A stretch of 6,110 nucleotides of DNA from Candidatus Zixiibacteriota bacterium (GCA_030628225.1 DAOVRJ010000154.1:1-6110); one strand, 5' to 3'; numbered from the stretch's first letter, positions 1 to 5,955 are shown. The notes: a model not told the origin generated them from the sequence alone. Numbers and translations are program-made.

Positions 1-862
1 CAGATTCATGGCCATCGCCAAAGAGGGAAACAACGTCCAGCGGGCCTACGAGTCCATCGGCGACACTCGCGGTTTTGGCACGGTCGTCGGCCTGGAAGAA
101 CGAGTCCACCGGGTGGTCAAAGATGTCCGGGATCTGCTGCGTGCCCCGAAGGTACCGGGTGGCACCTACACGGTCATCCTGAACCCGCTCTTATGCGGGG
201 TCTTCATCCACGAGGCTTTTGGCCATCTCTCCGAGTCGGATTTTTTATTCCAGAACCCCGAATTCCAGAAGACCATGTCTCTGGGCAGGCGCTTTGGGCC
301 ACAGGAGCTGTCCGTCGTTGATGACGCCACTCTGAAGGGTCAAAGAGGCTATTACCAGTATGATGACGAGGGGGTGGCCGGAGCAAAGACCTATCTTATC
401 AAGGACGGCATTCTAACAGGACGTCTTCACTCGCGGGAGACGGCGGGAAAGATGAATGAGCCGGTCACTGGCAATGGCAGAGCTCTGAACTATCGACACG
501 AGCCACTGGTGCGCATGTCCTGTACCTACGTCGATCCGGGACAGACGAGCTTTGAGGAGATGATCGCCGGGGTTGACGACGGCATATACGCCGTGGGCGT
601 GCTGGGCGGCAACACCGACCTGGAGATGTTCACCTTCACCGCCGAGAAGGGATACAGAATCCATAAGGGTCAGGTAAGGGAGATGATCCGGGACGTCATC
701 CTCAGCGGCAACGTCTTCCAGACTCTGAAGAACATCGACGCCATCGGAGGGGATCTAACCCTTTTCGGGAGTCTGGGAGGCTGCGGCAAGGGAGGACAAC
801 AGCCCCTGCCCGTCTCCCACGGGGGACCTCACCTGCGCATTCAAAATGTGCTCATCGGATAA
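1..862 (+). CDS. tldD: TldD family zinc metallopeptidase subunit (5' end outside window)
   Basis: This is the C-terminal part of TldD, the catalytic half of the TldD/TldE heterodimer. In E. coli that cytoplasmic peptidase trims unfolded peptides, matures microcin B17 and helps degrade the antitoxin CcdA. The frame is open to the left edge (first full codon at base 2), and the ATG at base 8 is internal. About 286 residues remain, against roughly 450-480 for the family, so some 170-190 are missing. Counting from that Met, the zinc motif HEAFGH lies at residues 68-73 (bases 209-226), with H68 and H73 as expected ligands and E69 as catalytic base. The late CGKGGQ motif supplies Cys259, matching the third zinc ligand known in the E. 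coli enzyme. The shared DDATL and DEG motifs lie at 105-122. Stop TAA is at 860-862, with tldE 19 nt downstream. Any promoter is outside the window. Confidence 0.95.
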   Translation, partial: RFMAIAKEGNNVQRAYESIGDTRGFGTVVGLEERVHRVVKDVRDLLRAPKVPGGTYTVILNPLLCGVFIHEAFGHLSESDFLFQNPEFQKTMSLGRRFGPQELSVVDDATLKGQRGYYQYDDEGVAGAKTYLIKDGILTGRLHSRETAGKMNEPVTGNGRALNYRHEPLVRMSCTYVDPGQTSFEEMIAGVDDGIYAVGVLGGNTDLEMFTFTAEKGYRIHKGQVREMIRDVILSGNVFQTLKNIDAIGGDLTLFGSLGGCGKGGQQPLPVSHGGPHLRIQNVLIG

Positions 863-864
863 AC

Positions 865-870
865 GGGGAG
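865..870 (+). promoter_or_regulatory. Ribosome binding site choosing the tldE start
   Basis: GGGGAG lies between the tldD stop (862) and the ATG at 882, 11 nt before that ATG. The gap is long but usable. The alternative in-frame ATG at 846 lies inside the tldD coding end, has no purine-rich site at the right distance, and would add 12 residues (MCSSDKRGEPQN) that do not look like the family N-terminus. I therefore take 882 as the start. Confidence 0.6.
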
Positions 871-881
871 AACCGCAGAAT

Positions 882-2174
882 ATGGAGAAAATCCTCGAGC
901 TGGCCATGAAAAAAGCACCGGCCGCGGAGGTTATCCGGGTCGACTCTCAAAGCACGCCCGTGGAGTTCAAGGCGGGAAAGCTGAGCCTGGTCTCCACCCG
1001 TCACACTACCGGATGGGGCTTGCGGGTGATAGTAGACGGCCGCATCGGCTTCTCCAGCACCACGAATATCTCCCAACGCCAGAACCTGGTGGAAAACGCG
1101 TTGCTGTCCGCCAATTTTGGGCAGGAGGCGACATTTGAATTTCCCACATCCTCACCGGCGACCGTGCCCACCGTTGACAGCCAACTGGCTTCTCTGCCGA
1201 TGGAGAAGATAATCGAACAGGGCCGGCGGGCGGTGGCCGGCATCGCCGAAAAGCGCCCGGAGGTCTTCAGCGAGATCATGCTGACCAAGCTGGTCTTCAA
1301 CCTGCGGATCATCAACTCCGCCGGCCTGGATATCGCTTTCCAGAAAACTAATCTGGCTATTGAGATCACCGGGCTCATCGTCAGGGACGGCCTTCTGTGG
1401 GTCACAGAGAGCTGGCACGGCGGCAAGCTGGCCTGGCAAACGGACCGGATGGTGGCTGACCTGCTGCAAAAACTGGATCTGGCAAAAAGAACATGTTCGC
1501 TACCCACCGCCCGGCTTCCGGTTCTCTTTTCCGCGCAGGCATTGCCCAACTTGCTGATGGGAGTGGAGATGGGAGTCAATGGTAAGAACGTGCAAAAGGG
1601 CGCATCTCCCCTGTGCGGCCGGCTGGACGAACAGCTAATGGATCGGCGGATAACCATCGTCGACGACGCCACCCTGCCATACGGAGTGGCCAGCTATCCC
1701 TTCGACGGCGAGGGCGTTCCTTCCCGGAGGACCGTTCTGATCGAGAAAGGGGTGCTGCGCGGTTATCTGTACGATCTGCAGACGGCCGGATTGATGAAAA
1801 CCGCCTCCACGGGACATGGGGATCGCGGGTTCGACTCTCTGCCCTCGCCCACAGCCTCCAACCTATTGGTGGAAAAGGGAGATAAAACGCTGGAGCAGAT
1901 GGTGGCCGAGATCCGCCAGGGGCTCATCGTCTACTCCGTTCTGGGCGGGGGACAGAGCAATCTTCTGGCCGGGGATTTCTCCCTCAACGCCGACCTGGCC
2001 TATAAAATCGACGGGGGGGAGATCATCGGCCGGGTGAAGGATACCATGATCTCCGGCAACATCTACGAGGCCTGCCGGAAGATCACCGCCATCGGCCAAG
2101 ACCAACGTCAGGTAGACAATTACATTCTGCCGGCCATCGCCTTCACCGGTCTGGATGTGTCCAGCACGGTGTGA
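882..2174 (+). CDS. tldE: TldE/PmbA, non-catalytic partner of TldD
   Basis: This is the second subunit of the TldD/TldE peptidase. It is 430 aa from the ATG at 882, close to the roughly 450 aa of E. coli PmbA. It is a paralogue of the gene before it: the block TIVDDATLPYGVASYPFDGEG (residues 258-278) followed by an R-T-V-L-I-E-K-G stretch aligns with the VVDDATL...DDEG...YLIKDG block of TldD. At the position of TldD's HEAFGH it has LPNLLMGVE (221-229), so the zinc motif is absent. The C-terminal TldD Cys motif CGKGGQ is also missing. This matches the known division of labour, in which TldD holds the metal and TldE completes the substrate tunnel around it. No signal peptide or membrane segment is visible, so it should be cytoplasmic. 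The 19-nt gap implies co-transcription with tldD. No frameshift or truncation is seen. Confidence 0.95.
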   Translation: MEKILELAMKKAPAAEVIRVDSQSTPVEFKAGKLSLVSTRHTTGWGLRVIVDGRIGFSSTTNISQRQNLVENALLSANFGQEATFEFPTSSPATVPTVDSQLASLPMEKIIEQGRRAVAGIAEKRPEVFSEIMLTKLVFNLRIINSAGLDIAFQKTNLAIEITGLIVRDGLLWVTESWHGGKLAWQTDRMVADLLQKLDLAKRTCSLPTARLPVLFSAQALPNLLMGVEMGVNGKNVQKGASPLCGRLDEQLMDRRITIVDDATLPYGVASYPFDGEGVPSRRTVLIEKGVLRGYLYDLQTAGLMKTASTGHGDRGFDSLPSPTASNLLVEKGDKTLEQMVAEIRQGLIVYSVLGGGQSNLLAGDFSLNADLAYKIDGGEIIGRVKDTMISGNIYEACRKITAIGQDQRQVDNYILPAIAFTGLDVSSTV

Positions 2175-2210
2175 GGAAAACAGAGAGGCCGGCAACACAT
2201 ATATCATGCT

Positions 2211-2246
2211 AAAAGGGGCCGGCGAGAAAAACAGCGGGCCCTTTTT
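2211..2246 (+). terminator. Candidate rho-independent terminator of the tldD-tldE operon
   Basis: AAAAGGG (2211-2217) pairs with CCCTTTT (2239-2245). Two further C-G pairs are possible inside across a one-base bulge. The 3' arm runs into TTTTT (2242-2246). It lies 37 nt after the tldE stop, as expected for an operon terminator. The A-tract on the 5' side means it could also work on the other strand, though no gene converges here. The loop is long (about 17-21 nt), so efficiency may be moderate. Confidence 0.65.
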
Positions 2247-2365
2247 CTAACAAAAACCGGTGCTGGACCCGGTCTATGGTGCCGGTCGCCAGATACTGCA
2301 GGTACAGCTTTTTGTATCATCTCTTTTACGCCACACAAGATATGGCCGAGATGCTGTTAGGGCTG

Positions 2366-2394
2366 TTGACTTTTCATCAAAAATTGATTATATT
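2366..2394 (+). promoter_or_regulatory. Sigma-70-type promoter for the lytic transglycosylase gene
   Basis: TTGACT (2366-2371) is followed after exactly 17 nt by TATATT (2389-2394), each 5/6 matches to the consensus hexamers. The expected transcript start is near 2401, giving a leader of about 36 nt with AAGGAG at 2423-2428, 8 nt before the ATG at 2437. The remaining intergenic DNA from 2247 to 2365 shows only short inverted repeats (around ACCGGT at 2256-2261 and GATAC/GTATC at about 2289-2315), to which I can assign no function. Confidence 0.75.
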
Positions 2395-2436
2395 CAGCTT
2401 TTGGCAACATTTCTGCGAATTTAAGGAGCAAAAAAC

Positions 2437-3129
2437 ATGACTGACAACAAACCCGAGACCAAAAAGGGAAGCAGACGATTCTGGATCGCGACCCTGGCTA
2501 TCGGTCTCCCCGTGTGGACCATCACCCTGTACCTGGCCTTTCAGTTAGGCGGTCACCGCCTGAACCTCCAGGCTCTGGAACGCAATGTTCAGGACGTGCG
2601 GGCGGCCATGAACGCGGATACAGTCCGTCAGTATCACATCCAGAAGACCATGAAGCTCATGGCCGGCTACAATCCCAGCATGCCTTCCGACGAACGGTAT
2701 AACATCGCCTCCGAGATCTACGAGATGAGCATCAAATACGACAACCTGGATGTGGACCTGTTATGCGCCACCATCACCCACGAATCGGCCCAGACCTGGC
2801 GACCGGATATCACCTCCCCGGCCGGAGCAATGGGTCTTATGCAGGTGATGCCGGCCACCGGTATGTTTGTGGCCCACTACGAGGGCATTACCTGGACGAG
2901 TCCCCATGAGGTGCTGCTGGATCCTATCTACAATGTGCGCATCGGCACCCGTTATCTCTCGACCATGATCAGCCTTTACGGCCTGGAGGGGGGATTGGCC
3001 GCTTACAACGGGGGCGAGCGACAGGCAGCCCTCTGGGTGGCCGGAGGCTCGGAGAGAGAAACCCTTCATCCGGAAACTCTGCAATACGTTCCCGCGGTCC
3101 TTAAAATCTATCAAAAACTTGGGGGATAA
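2437..3129 (+). CDS. Membrane-anchored lytic transglycosylase, SLT domain (GH23)
   Basis: This enzyme is predicted to cleave the MurNAc-GlcNAc bond of peptidoglycan and leave 1,6-anhydroMurNAc ends, as family 1 soluble lytic transglycosylases do. It is 230 aa. A basic N-terminus (KKGSRR, 9-14) precedes one hydrophobic helix (about 15-37) with no clear cleavage site, so I predict an N-in anchor with the enzyme outside the membrane. A short charged, probably helical spacer follows (about 40-75). The SLT domain (about 95-228) shows the expected motifs: HES with catalytic Glu116 (codon 2782-2784), GAMGLMQVMPATG at 130-142, and AYNGG at 189-193. All core residues are intact. It has no LysM or other wall-binding domain, so it is a minimal member of the family. 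It has its own promoter, and AAGGAG 8 nt upstream fixes the start. It converges with fxsA. Its physiological partner is unknown. Confidence 0.93.
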   Translation: MTDNKPETKKGSRRFWIATLAIGLPVWTITLYLAFQLGGHRLNLQALERNVQDVRAAMNADTVRQYHIQKTMKLMAGYNPSMPSDERYNIASEIYEMSIKYDNLDVDLLCATITHESAQTWRPDITSPAGAMGLMQVMPATGMFVAHYEGITWTSPHEVLLDPIYNVRIGTRYLSTMISLYGLEGGLAAYNGGERQAALWVAGGSERETLHPETLQYVPAVLKIYQKLGG

Positions 3130-3177
3130 GAACAACTGGACGGAATTTGGGGAAAGCGGAGCAGAACCAACCACACC

Positions 3178-3202
3178 AAGGCTGGCCAGCAGGCCAGCCT
3201 TT
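3178..3202. terminator. Perfect hairpin between convergent genes, likely bidirectional terminator
   Basis: AAGGCTGGCC (3178-3187) and GGCCAGCCTT (3192-3201) form a perfect 10-bp stem with an AGCA loop. It lies about 50 nt after the transglycosylase stop, and its right arm overlaps the fxsA stop codon (3201-3203, minus strand). The T-run after the stem is only about three bases on the plus strand and two on the minus strand, so intrinsic termination may be weak. Its symmetry and place between convergent genes favour a terminator or 3'-end stabiliser for both transcripts. Confidence 0.55.
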
Positions 3203-3602
3203 ACTCATCTACATGGTATTCGGTGTAGACGGCCCGGGAATCTAAGGTCTGCTGAAATCTTCGCCGGAGCCAACTTTTGAGGAGCTTTCGTGTGGACGGC
3301 AAAAGGGCCAGAAAACCAGCCAGGTCGGTGAGCAGACCCGGGGTCAAAAGAAGCAGGCCGCCAGCCAGGACAAAAAGGCCGTCGACCAGCGGTTCGGTGG
3401 GCAGAACACCCTCATTCAGGTTCTCCCTGATCCGCCTCCAAACCGCAAAACCCTGCATGCGGGCCATGGATCCCCCCAGGATGCCCGTCACGATGACGAT
3501 GGCCACGGTGGGGCCAGCTCCGATATGGGATCCCAACTTGATCAACAGGTACAACTCAACCAGAGGGACGAGCACGAAAAACAGTATCAATCGAAACAGC
3601 AT
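3201..3602 (-). CDS. fxsA: FxsA family inner-membrane protein
   Basis: FxsA is a small cytoplasmic-membrane protein of unknown biochemical function. In E. coli, raised FxsA relieves the exclusion of phage T7 by the F plasmid. This 133-aa protein has the family pattern. There is an N-terminal hydrophobic helix with VPLVELYLLIKLG (12-24) and a second helix around GPTVAIVIVTGILGGSMAR (30-48). An amphipathic cytoplasmic stretch follows (about 50-70), then the diagnostic hydrophobic block GGLLLLTPGLLTDLAGFLALLP (81-102) and a basic tail (RKLLKSWLRRR, 105-115). The start at 3602 is supported by AGGAGG (3608-3613 on the plus strand), 5 nt upstream. It is transcribed alone on the minus strand, divergent from the protease and convergent with the transglycosylase. 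The C-terminal tail after about 115 is short, as is common and variable in the family. Family assignment is firm; function is not. Confidence 0.93.
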   Translation of the reverse strand: MLFRLILFFVLVPLVELYLLIKLGSHIGAGPTVAIVIVTGILGGSMARMQGFAVWRRIRENLNEGVLPTEPLVDGLFVLAGGLLLLTPGLLTDLAGFLALLPSTRKLLKSWLRRRFQQTLDSRAVYTEYHVDE

Positions 3603-3620
3603 GAAAACCTCCTGCCCTGT

Positions 3621-3649
3621 AATATAACCCCCCGGCCTACTTCGGGCAA
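3621..3649 (-). promoter_or_regulatory. Probable fxsA promoter with very short leader
   Basis: On the minus strand TTGCCC (3644-3649) is followed after 17 nt by TATATT (3621-3626). The -35 matches consensus at 4 of 6 positions and the -10 at 5 of 6. A start about 7 nt past the -10 falls near 3614-3616, almost against the AGGAGG site (3608-3613). The leader would thus be only about 12-16 nt. The spacer is unusually G-rich (six Gs in a row). Confidence 0.55.
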
Positions 3650-3754
3650 TCTTTTTCTTCCCGGTTAGGCACGTATCTTGCTTATTTATTGGGGGTTTTA
3701 GGTTTAAAAGGCTGAATTGCCATTTTTATCTGATAGGATTCGGGCTCCTGTCAA

Positions 3755-3764
3755 GAAAATTTTC
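3755..3764. promoter_or_regulatory. 10-bp AT palindrome upstream of the protease promoter
   Basis: GAAAATTTTC is a perfect palindrome placed at about -57 to -48 relative to the predicted protease transcript start near 3812, with more A-rich sequence (AGAAAAT) between it and the -35 box. The position and composition fit an UP element for RNA polymerase alpha subunits or a regulator site. This is inference from position only. Confidence 0.3.
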
Positions 3765-3776
3765 CAGAAAATCCCC

Positions 3777-3805
3777 TTGACAAATATGAGCGTTTCTGCT
3801 AAAAT
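3777..3805 (+). promoter_or_regulatory. Strong near-consensus promoter for the S8 protease
   Basis: A perfect -35 TTGACA (3777-3782) is followed after 17 nt by TAAAAT (3800-3805), preceded by TGC, which is an extended -10. The predicted start near 3812 leaves a leader of about 54 nt. It is the best-matching promoter in the window. No hairpin or riboswitch is evident in the leader. The stretch 3650-3776 between this promoter and that of fxsA holds AT-rich DNA and no gene. Confidence 0.8.
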
Positions 3806-3853
3806 AGTATAGAGGAGTGTTAATCGTTGCAGTAAAAGCATTTTCCAGTCCAC

Positions 3854-3865
3854 AGGAGGTGGAGG
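3854..3865 (+). promoter_or_regulatory. Double Shine-Dalgarno of the protease gene
   Basis: AGGAGG (3854-3859) lies 6 nt before the ATG at 3866, ideal spacing. A second GGAGG (3861-3865) abuts the start codon and is too close to be the main site. Together they form AGGAGGTGGAGG. With the near-consensus promoter this predicts high expression, and it fixes the start. Confidence 0.75.
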
Positions 3866-5818
3866 ATGAACAGGTATATGTGGTCCGTCGTGCTTTTCGG
3901 CGCCCTTCTTTTCGGAGCTTACGGGGCTCAGGCCGCCGATGTGGTCACCCCCCGTCTGGCCGAGCGAATGGCTCAGGCCGGATCTGACCAGCTGATCCGG
4001 GTCAACATCATCATGCAGCGTCAGGCCGATGTAGCTCAACTGAGAGCCGCCACCAAAGGCTTGAGCAAGGCTCAGAAACGACAGCTGGTCATCGATCGCC
4101 TCAGCGAGCTGGCCACAGAGAGCCAGTCCGGGCTGCTCAGCCTGCTGGAAAAGGCACAGGCCCAGGGCAAGGTGGAGCGGCTGGGCTCCCTCTGGCTGGG
4201 AAACACCGTTTGCTGCAGCGCCACCAAACAGATCATCGATCAGGTGGCCGCCATGAGTGGCATTCGTTCCATAGACTGGGACGAGTTCCGGCAGATGCTG
4301 CACAAAACCATGGACAAAACTCAGCAACCCTTGTCTTCTTTAAGAAGCGTGAAAAAGACAAAATCCTCTGCTATACAAAAGGCTTCGATTAAAATTCCTG
4401 ACGCGGCGGGGCAGGGTGATCAATCCTCGGGGAAAGAAATCGTTTGGGGCGTCTCCAAGATCAACGCCGACGACGTGTGGGCCTTAGGCTATACGGGCGA
4501 CGGCATCATCGTTGGAGCCCTGGACACCGGCGTGAACTATAACCACCTGGATCTGCAGGATCACATGTGGGACGGATCGGCCTTCGGGCTTTACAACCAC
4601 GGTTACGATTTCATCAACGGGGACGTGGACCCCATGGACGACGACAGCGTCAGCCCCGGTCACGGCACACACACCGCGGGCACAATCGCCGGTGACGGCA
4701 CGGCCGGCAGCCAGGTGGGTGTGGCTCCGGACGCCATCATCATGGCCATGAAAATCATGGATGGCGCAGGTTCCGGAACGGAGAGCGGCGTCTGGTACGC
4801 CATGGAGTATTCCGTCACCTGGGGAGCGGATGTGTTGAGCATGTCTGCGGGCTGGGTTCATGAATGGGATCCAGACCTGTGTGCATGGAGGGCAAAATGC
4901 GATGTTTTGCTGGCCTTGGGTATTGTTTTCTGCACATCGGCGGGAAATGGGCGTCCTTACCCTCCGTGGGGCCATTTCAATATACCAGATGACATCAGCA
5001 CCCCCGCGGACGTGCCGGCGCCCTGGTATCCATCACCCGACCCCGGGGATGAGCATCACAGCTCCATCCTGGCCATCGGGGCCACCAGCTCCTCCGACTA
5101 TATCGCCAGCTTCAGCAGCTACGGGCCCACCGAGTGGGATGAGAGCTGCACCGGTCACGACTACGACGATTACCCTTATGATCCGGGAGATGGGCTCATG
5201 AAACCGGACCTGTGCGCCCCGGGCGTGAGCATCAAGTCCCTGGCTCACGACAACAACTCAGGCTATCGCGGCCCGTATGGCTGGAGCGGCACCTCCATGT
5301 CCTGTCCCCACGTGGCCGGCACCATTGCCCTGATGCTGGAGAAAAACCCCTATCTGACCCCCGTTGAGATCGACAGCATCCTGGAGACCACGGCAATAGA
5401 TCGAGGACCCCACGGGCGAGACAATGAGTATGGCGCCGGCAGGATCGATGCTCTGGCGGCTGTGGAGGCCACGCCCGCGGGCGGAGCGCCGCCGGAGGCT
5501 CCCGATAACGTAGTTGCGCAGGTAGTCGCCAGGCACTATAACCACCTCGATTTAGTGTGGTCATCAGTAACCAAGGACACCTCTGGCGGCTCAATCATCG
5601 TCGAGTACTATGTCGTCTACCGGGGCACGGACCCCGAGGGCACCATGGACTCCCTGAACGCCACATCTGACACCACTTATACCGACACCACCGCTGCCGT
5701 GGGCAACGTGAGCATTAATCACTACTATGTGCTCAAGGCCGTGGATACTGGAGGTCAGAAGTCCTCGGAATCAAACATGGTCGGCGAATTCGACATCTTT
5801 TTAATCACCGGAGAGTAA
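3866..5818 (+). CDS. Secreted subtilisin-family (S8) protease, bacillopeptidase F-like, with C-terminal Fn3-like domain
   Basis: This is an exported serine endopeptidase of 650 aa. Signal peptide: residues 1-23, hydrophobic core VVLFGALLFGAYG, likely cut after AQA. Propeptide: about 24-150, predicted chaperone/inhibitor, containing adjacent Cys116-Cys117. Linker: about 151-190, Lys/Ser-rich. Catalytic domain: about 191-535, opening with WGVSKINADDVW as in bacillopeptidase F-like S8 enzymes. The triad is Asp220 (LDTGV), His266 (GHGTH) and Ser477 (GTSMSCPHVAG), with oxyanion Asn361 (SAGN); all are present. Acidic, aromatic inserts lie at about 362-396 and 422-444. Six Cys in this domain (339, 345, 356, 428, 450, 480) allow disulfides. 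A Fn3-like domain spans about 545-645. No transmembrane anchor, LPXTG, dockerin or recognisable type IX sorting domain follows. It is alone in its transcript. The role is probably extracellular or periplasmic protein degradation; the substrate is unknown. Confidence 0.93.
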   Translation: MNRYMWSVVLFGALLFGAYGAQAADVVTPRLAERMAQAGSDQLIRVNIIMQRQADVAQLRAATKGLSKAQKRQLVIDRLSELATESQSGLLSLLEKAQAQGKVERLGSLWLGNTVCCSATKQIIDQVAAMSGIRSIDWDEFRQMLHKTMDKTQQPLSSLRSVKKTKSSAIQKASIKIPDAAGQGDQSSGKEIVWGVSKINADDVWALGYTGDGIIVGALDTGVNYNHLDLQDHMWDGSAFGLYNHGYDFINGDVDPMDDDSVSPGHGTHTAGTIAGDGTAGSQVGVAPDAIIMAMKIMDGAGSGTESGVWYAMEYSVTWGADVLSMSAGWVHEWDPDLCAWRAKCDVLLALGIVFCTSAGNGRPYPPWGHFNIPDDISTPADVPAPWYPSPDPGDEHHSSILAIGATSSSDYIASFSSYGPTEWDESCTGHDYDDYPYDPGDGLMKPDLCAPGVSIKSLAHDNNSGYRGPYGWSGTSMSCPHVAGTIALMLEKNPYLTPVEIDSILETTAIDRGPHGRDNEYGAGRIDALAAVEATPAGGAPPEAPDNVVAQVVARHYNHLDLVWSSVTKDTSGGSIIVEYYVVYRGTDPEGTMDSLNATSDTTYTDTTAAVGNVSINHYYVLKAVDTGGQKSSESNMVGEFDIFLITGE

Positions 5819-5869
5819 CCCCTCGTCCGTCTTGTTGAACCCTATAAGTTCAGCAAAAGCTGCCGGCTA

Positions 5870-5878
5870 TGCTATAAT
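5870..5878 (+). promoter_or_regulatory. Orphan extended -10 box (TGC-TATAAT)
   Basis: A perfect TATAAT at 5873-5878 preceded by TGC at 5870-5872 makes a consensus extended -10. The best -35 candidate is weak (TTCAGC at 5849-5854, 18-nt spacer, 3/6), but extended -10 promoters tolerate this. A transcript starting near 5885 would run straight into the hairpin ending at about 5932. No gene lies downstream in the window. Confidence 0.35.
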
Positions 5879-5894
5879 AAGCAGGATGATATCT

Positions 5895-5934
5895 GCAAAG
5901 CCGTCGGGCGTCCGAATCTCTCGGCGGCTTTTGC
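5895..5934 (+). terminator. Candidate terminator after the protease gene
   Basis: AAAGCCGTCG (5897-5906) pairs with CGGCGGCTTT (5922-5931): nine Watson-Crick pairs and one T-G wobble. Two more pairs at the base (GC 5895-5896 with GC 5933-5934) lie across a bulged T5932. The loop is 15 nt. The T-run is TTTT (5929-5932), part of which belongs to the stem. It lies 77 nt after the protease stop and is the only terminator-like structure there. The same 3' arm has a competing upstream partner. Confidence 0.55.
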
Positions 5935-5955
5935 ATTGAGACTGGATGAAAAACC

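Larger units (their letters stand above)
5853..5934 (+). other. Competing-arm RNA structure: two 5' arms for one 3' arm
   Basis: The 3' arm CGGCGGCTTTTGC (5922-5934) can pair with GCAAAAGCTGCCG (5853-5865) over 13 uninterrupted pairs, including one T-G wobble. It can also pair with the nearer arm GCAAAGCCGTCG (5895-5906). The two 5' arms are imperfect direct repeats 42 nt apart. A small hairpin, GCAG (5881-5884) with CTGC (5893-5896), may form between them and overlaps the nearer arm. The pairing is directly visible. A regulatory role, such as attenuation, 3'-end protection or a small RNA, is inference. Confidence 0.4.

Noticed and set aside
846-881. Earlier tldE start at 846
   Set aside because: It would overlap tldD by 17 nt with no ribosome binding site. 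The ATG at 882 has GGGGAG upstream and gives a family-like N-terminus.
1001-1672. Minus-strand frame of 223 codons across tldE
   Set aside because: It lies antisense inside a confidently assigned gene. The Ser/Arg-rich product with no domain is typical of a shadow frame in GC-rich DNA.
2247-2320. Second terminator or operator suggested by ACCGGT and the GATAC...GTATC pairing
   Set aside because: The stems are only about 5-6 bp and poorly placed relative to the T-run. They are not distinguishable from chance.
2276-2440. Small frame of 54 codons ending in an ATGA overlap with the transglycosylase start
   Set aside because: It has no Shine-Dalgarno, contains the best promoter of the region inside it, and its product resembles no family I recognise. 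The ATGA overlap is probably chance.
3277-3627. Plus-strand frame of 116 codons opposite fxsA
   Set aside because: It is the shadow of fxsA. The minus-strand product has clear FxsA motifs, while this one is Arg/Pro-rich and has no ribosome binding site.
3704-4327. Minus-strand frame of 207 codons across the protease promoter and 5' end
   Set aside because: It runs against the strong promoter, signal peptide and propeptide of the protease. Its product has no recognisable domain.
5891-5925. Possible cyclic-di-GMP-I riboswitch, suggested by the string GCAAAGCC
   Set aside because: Only this short string matches. The paired helices, tetraloop and receptor of that aptamer are missing, and no gene follows.
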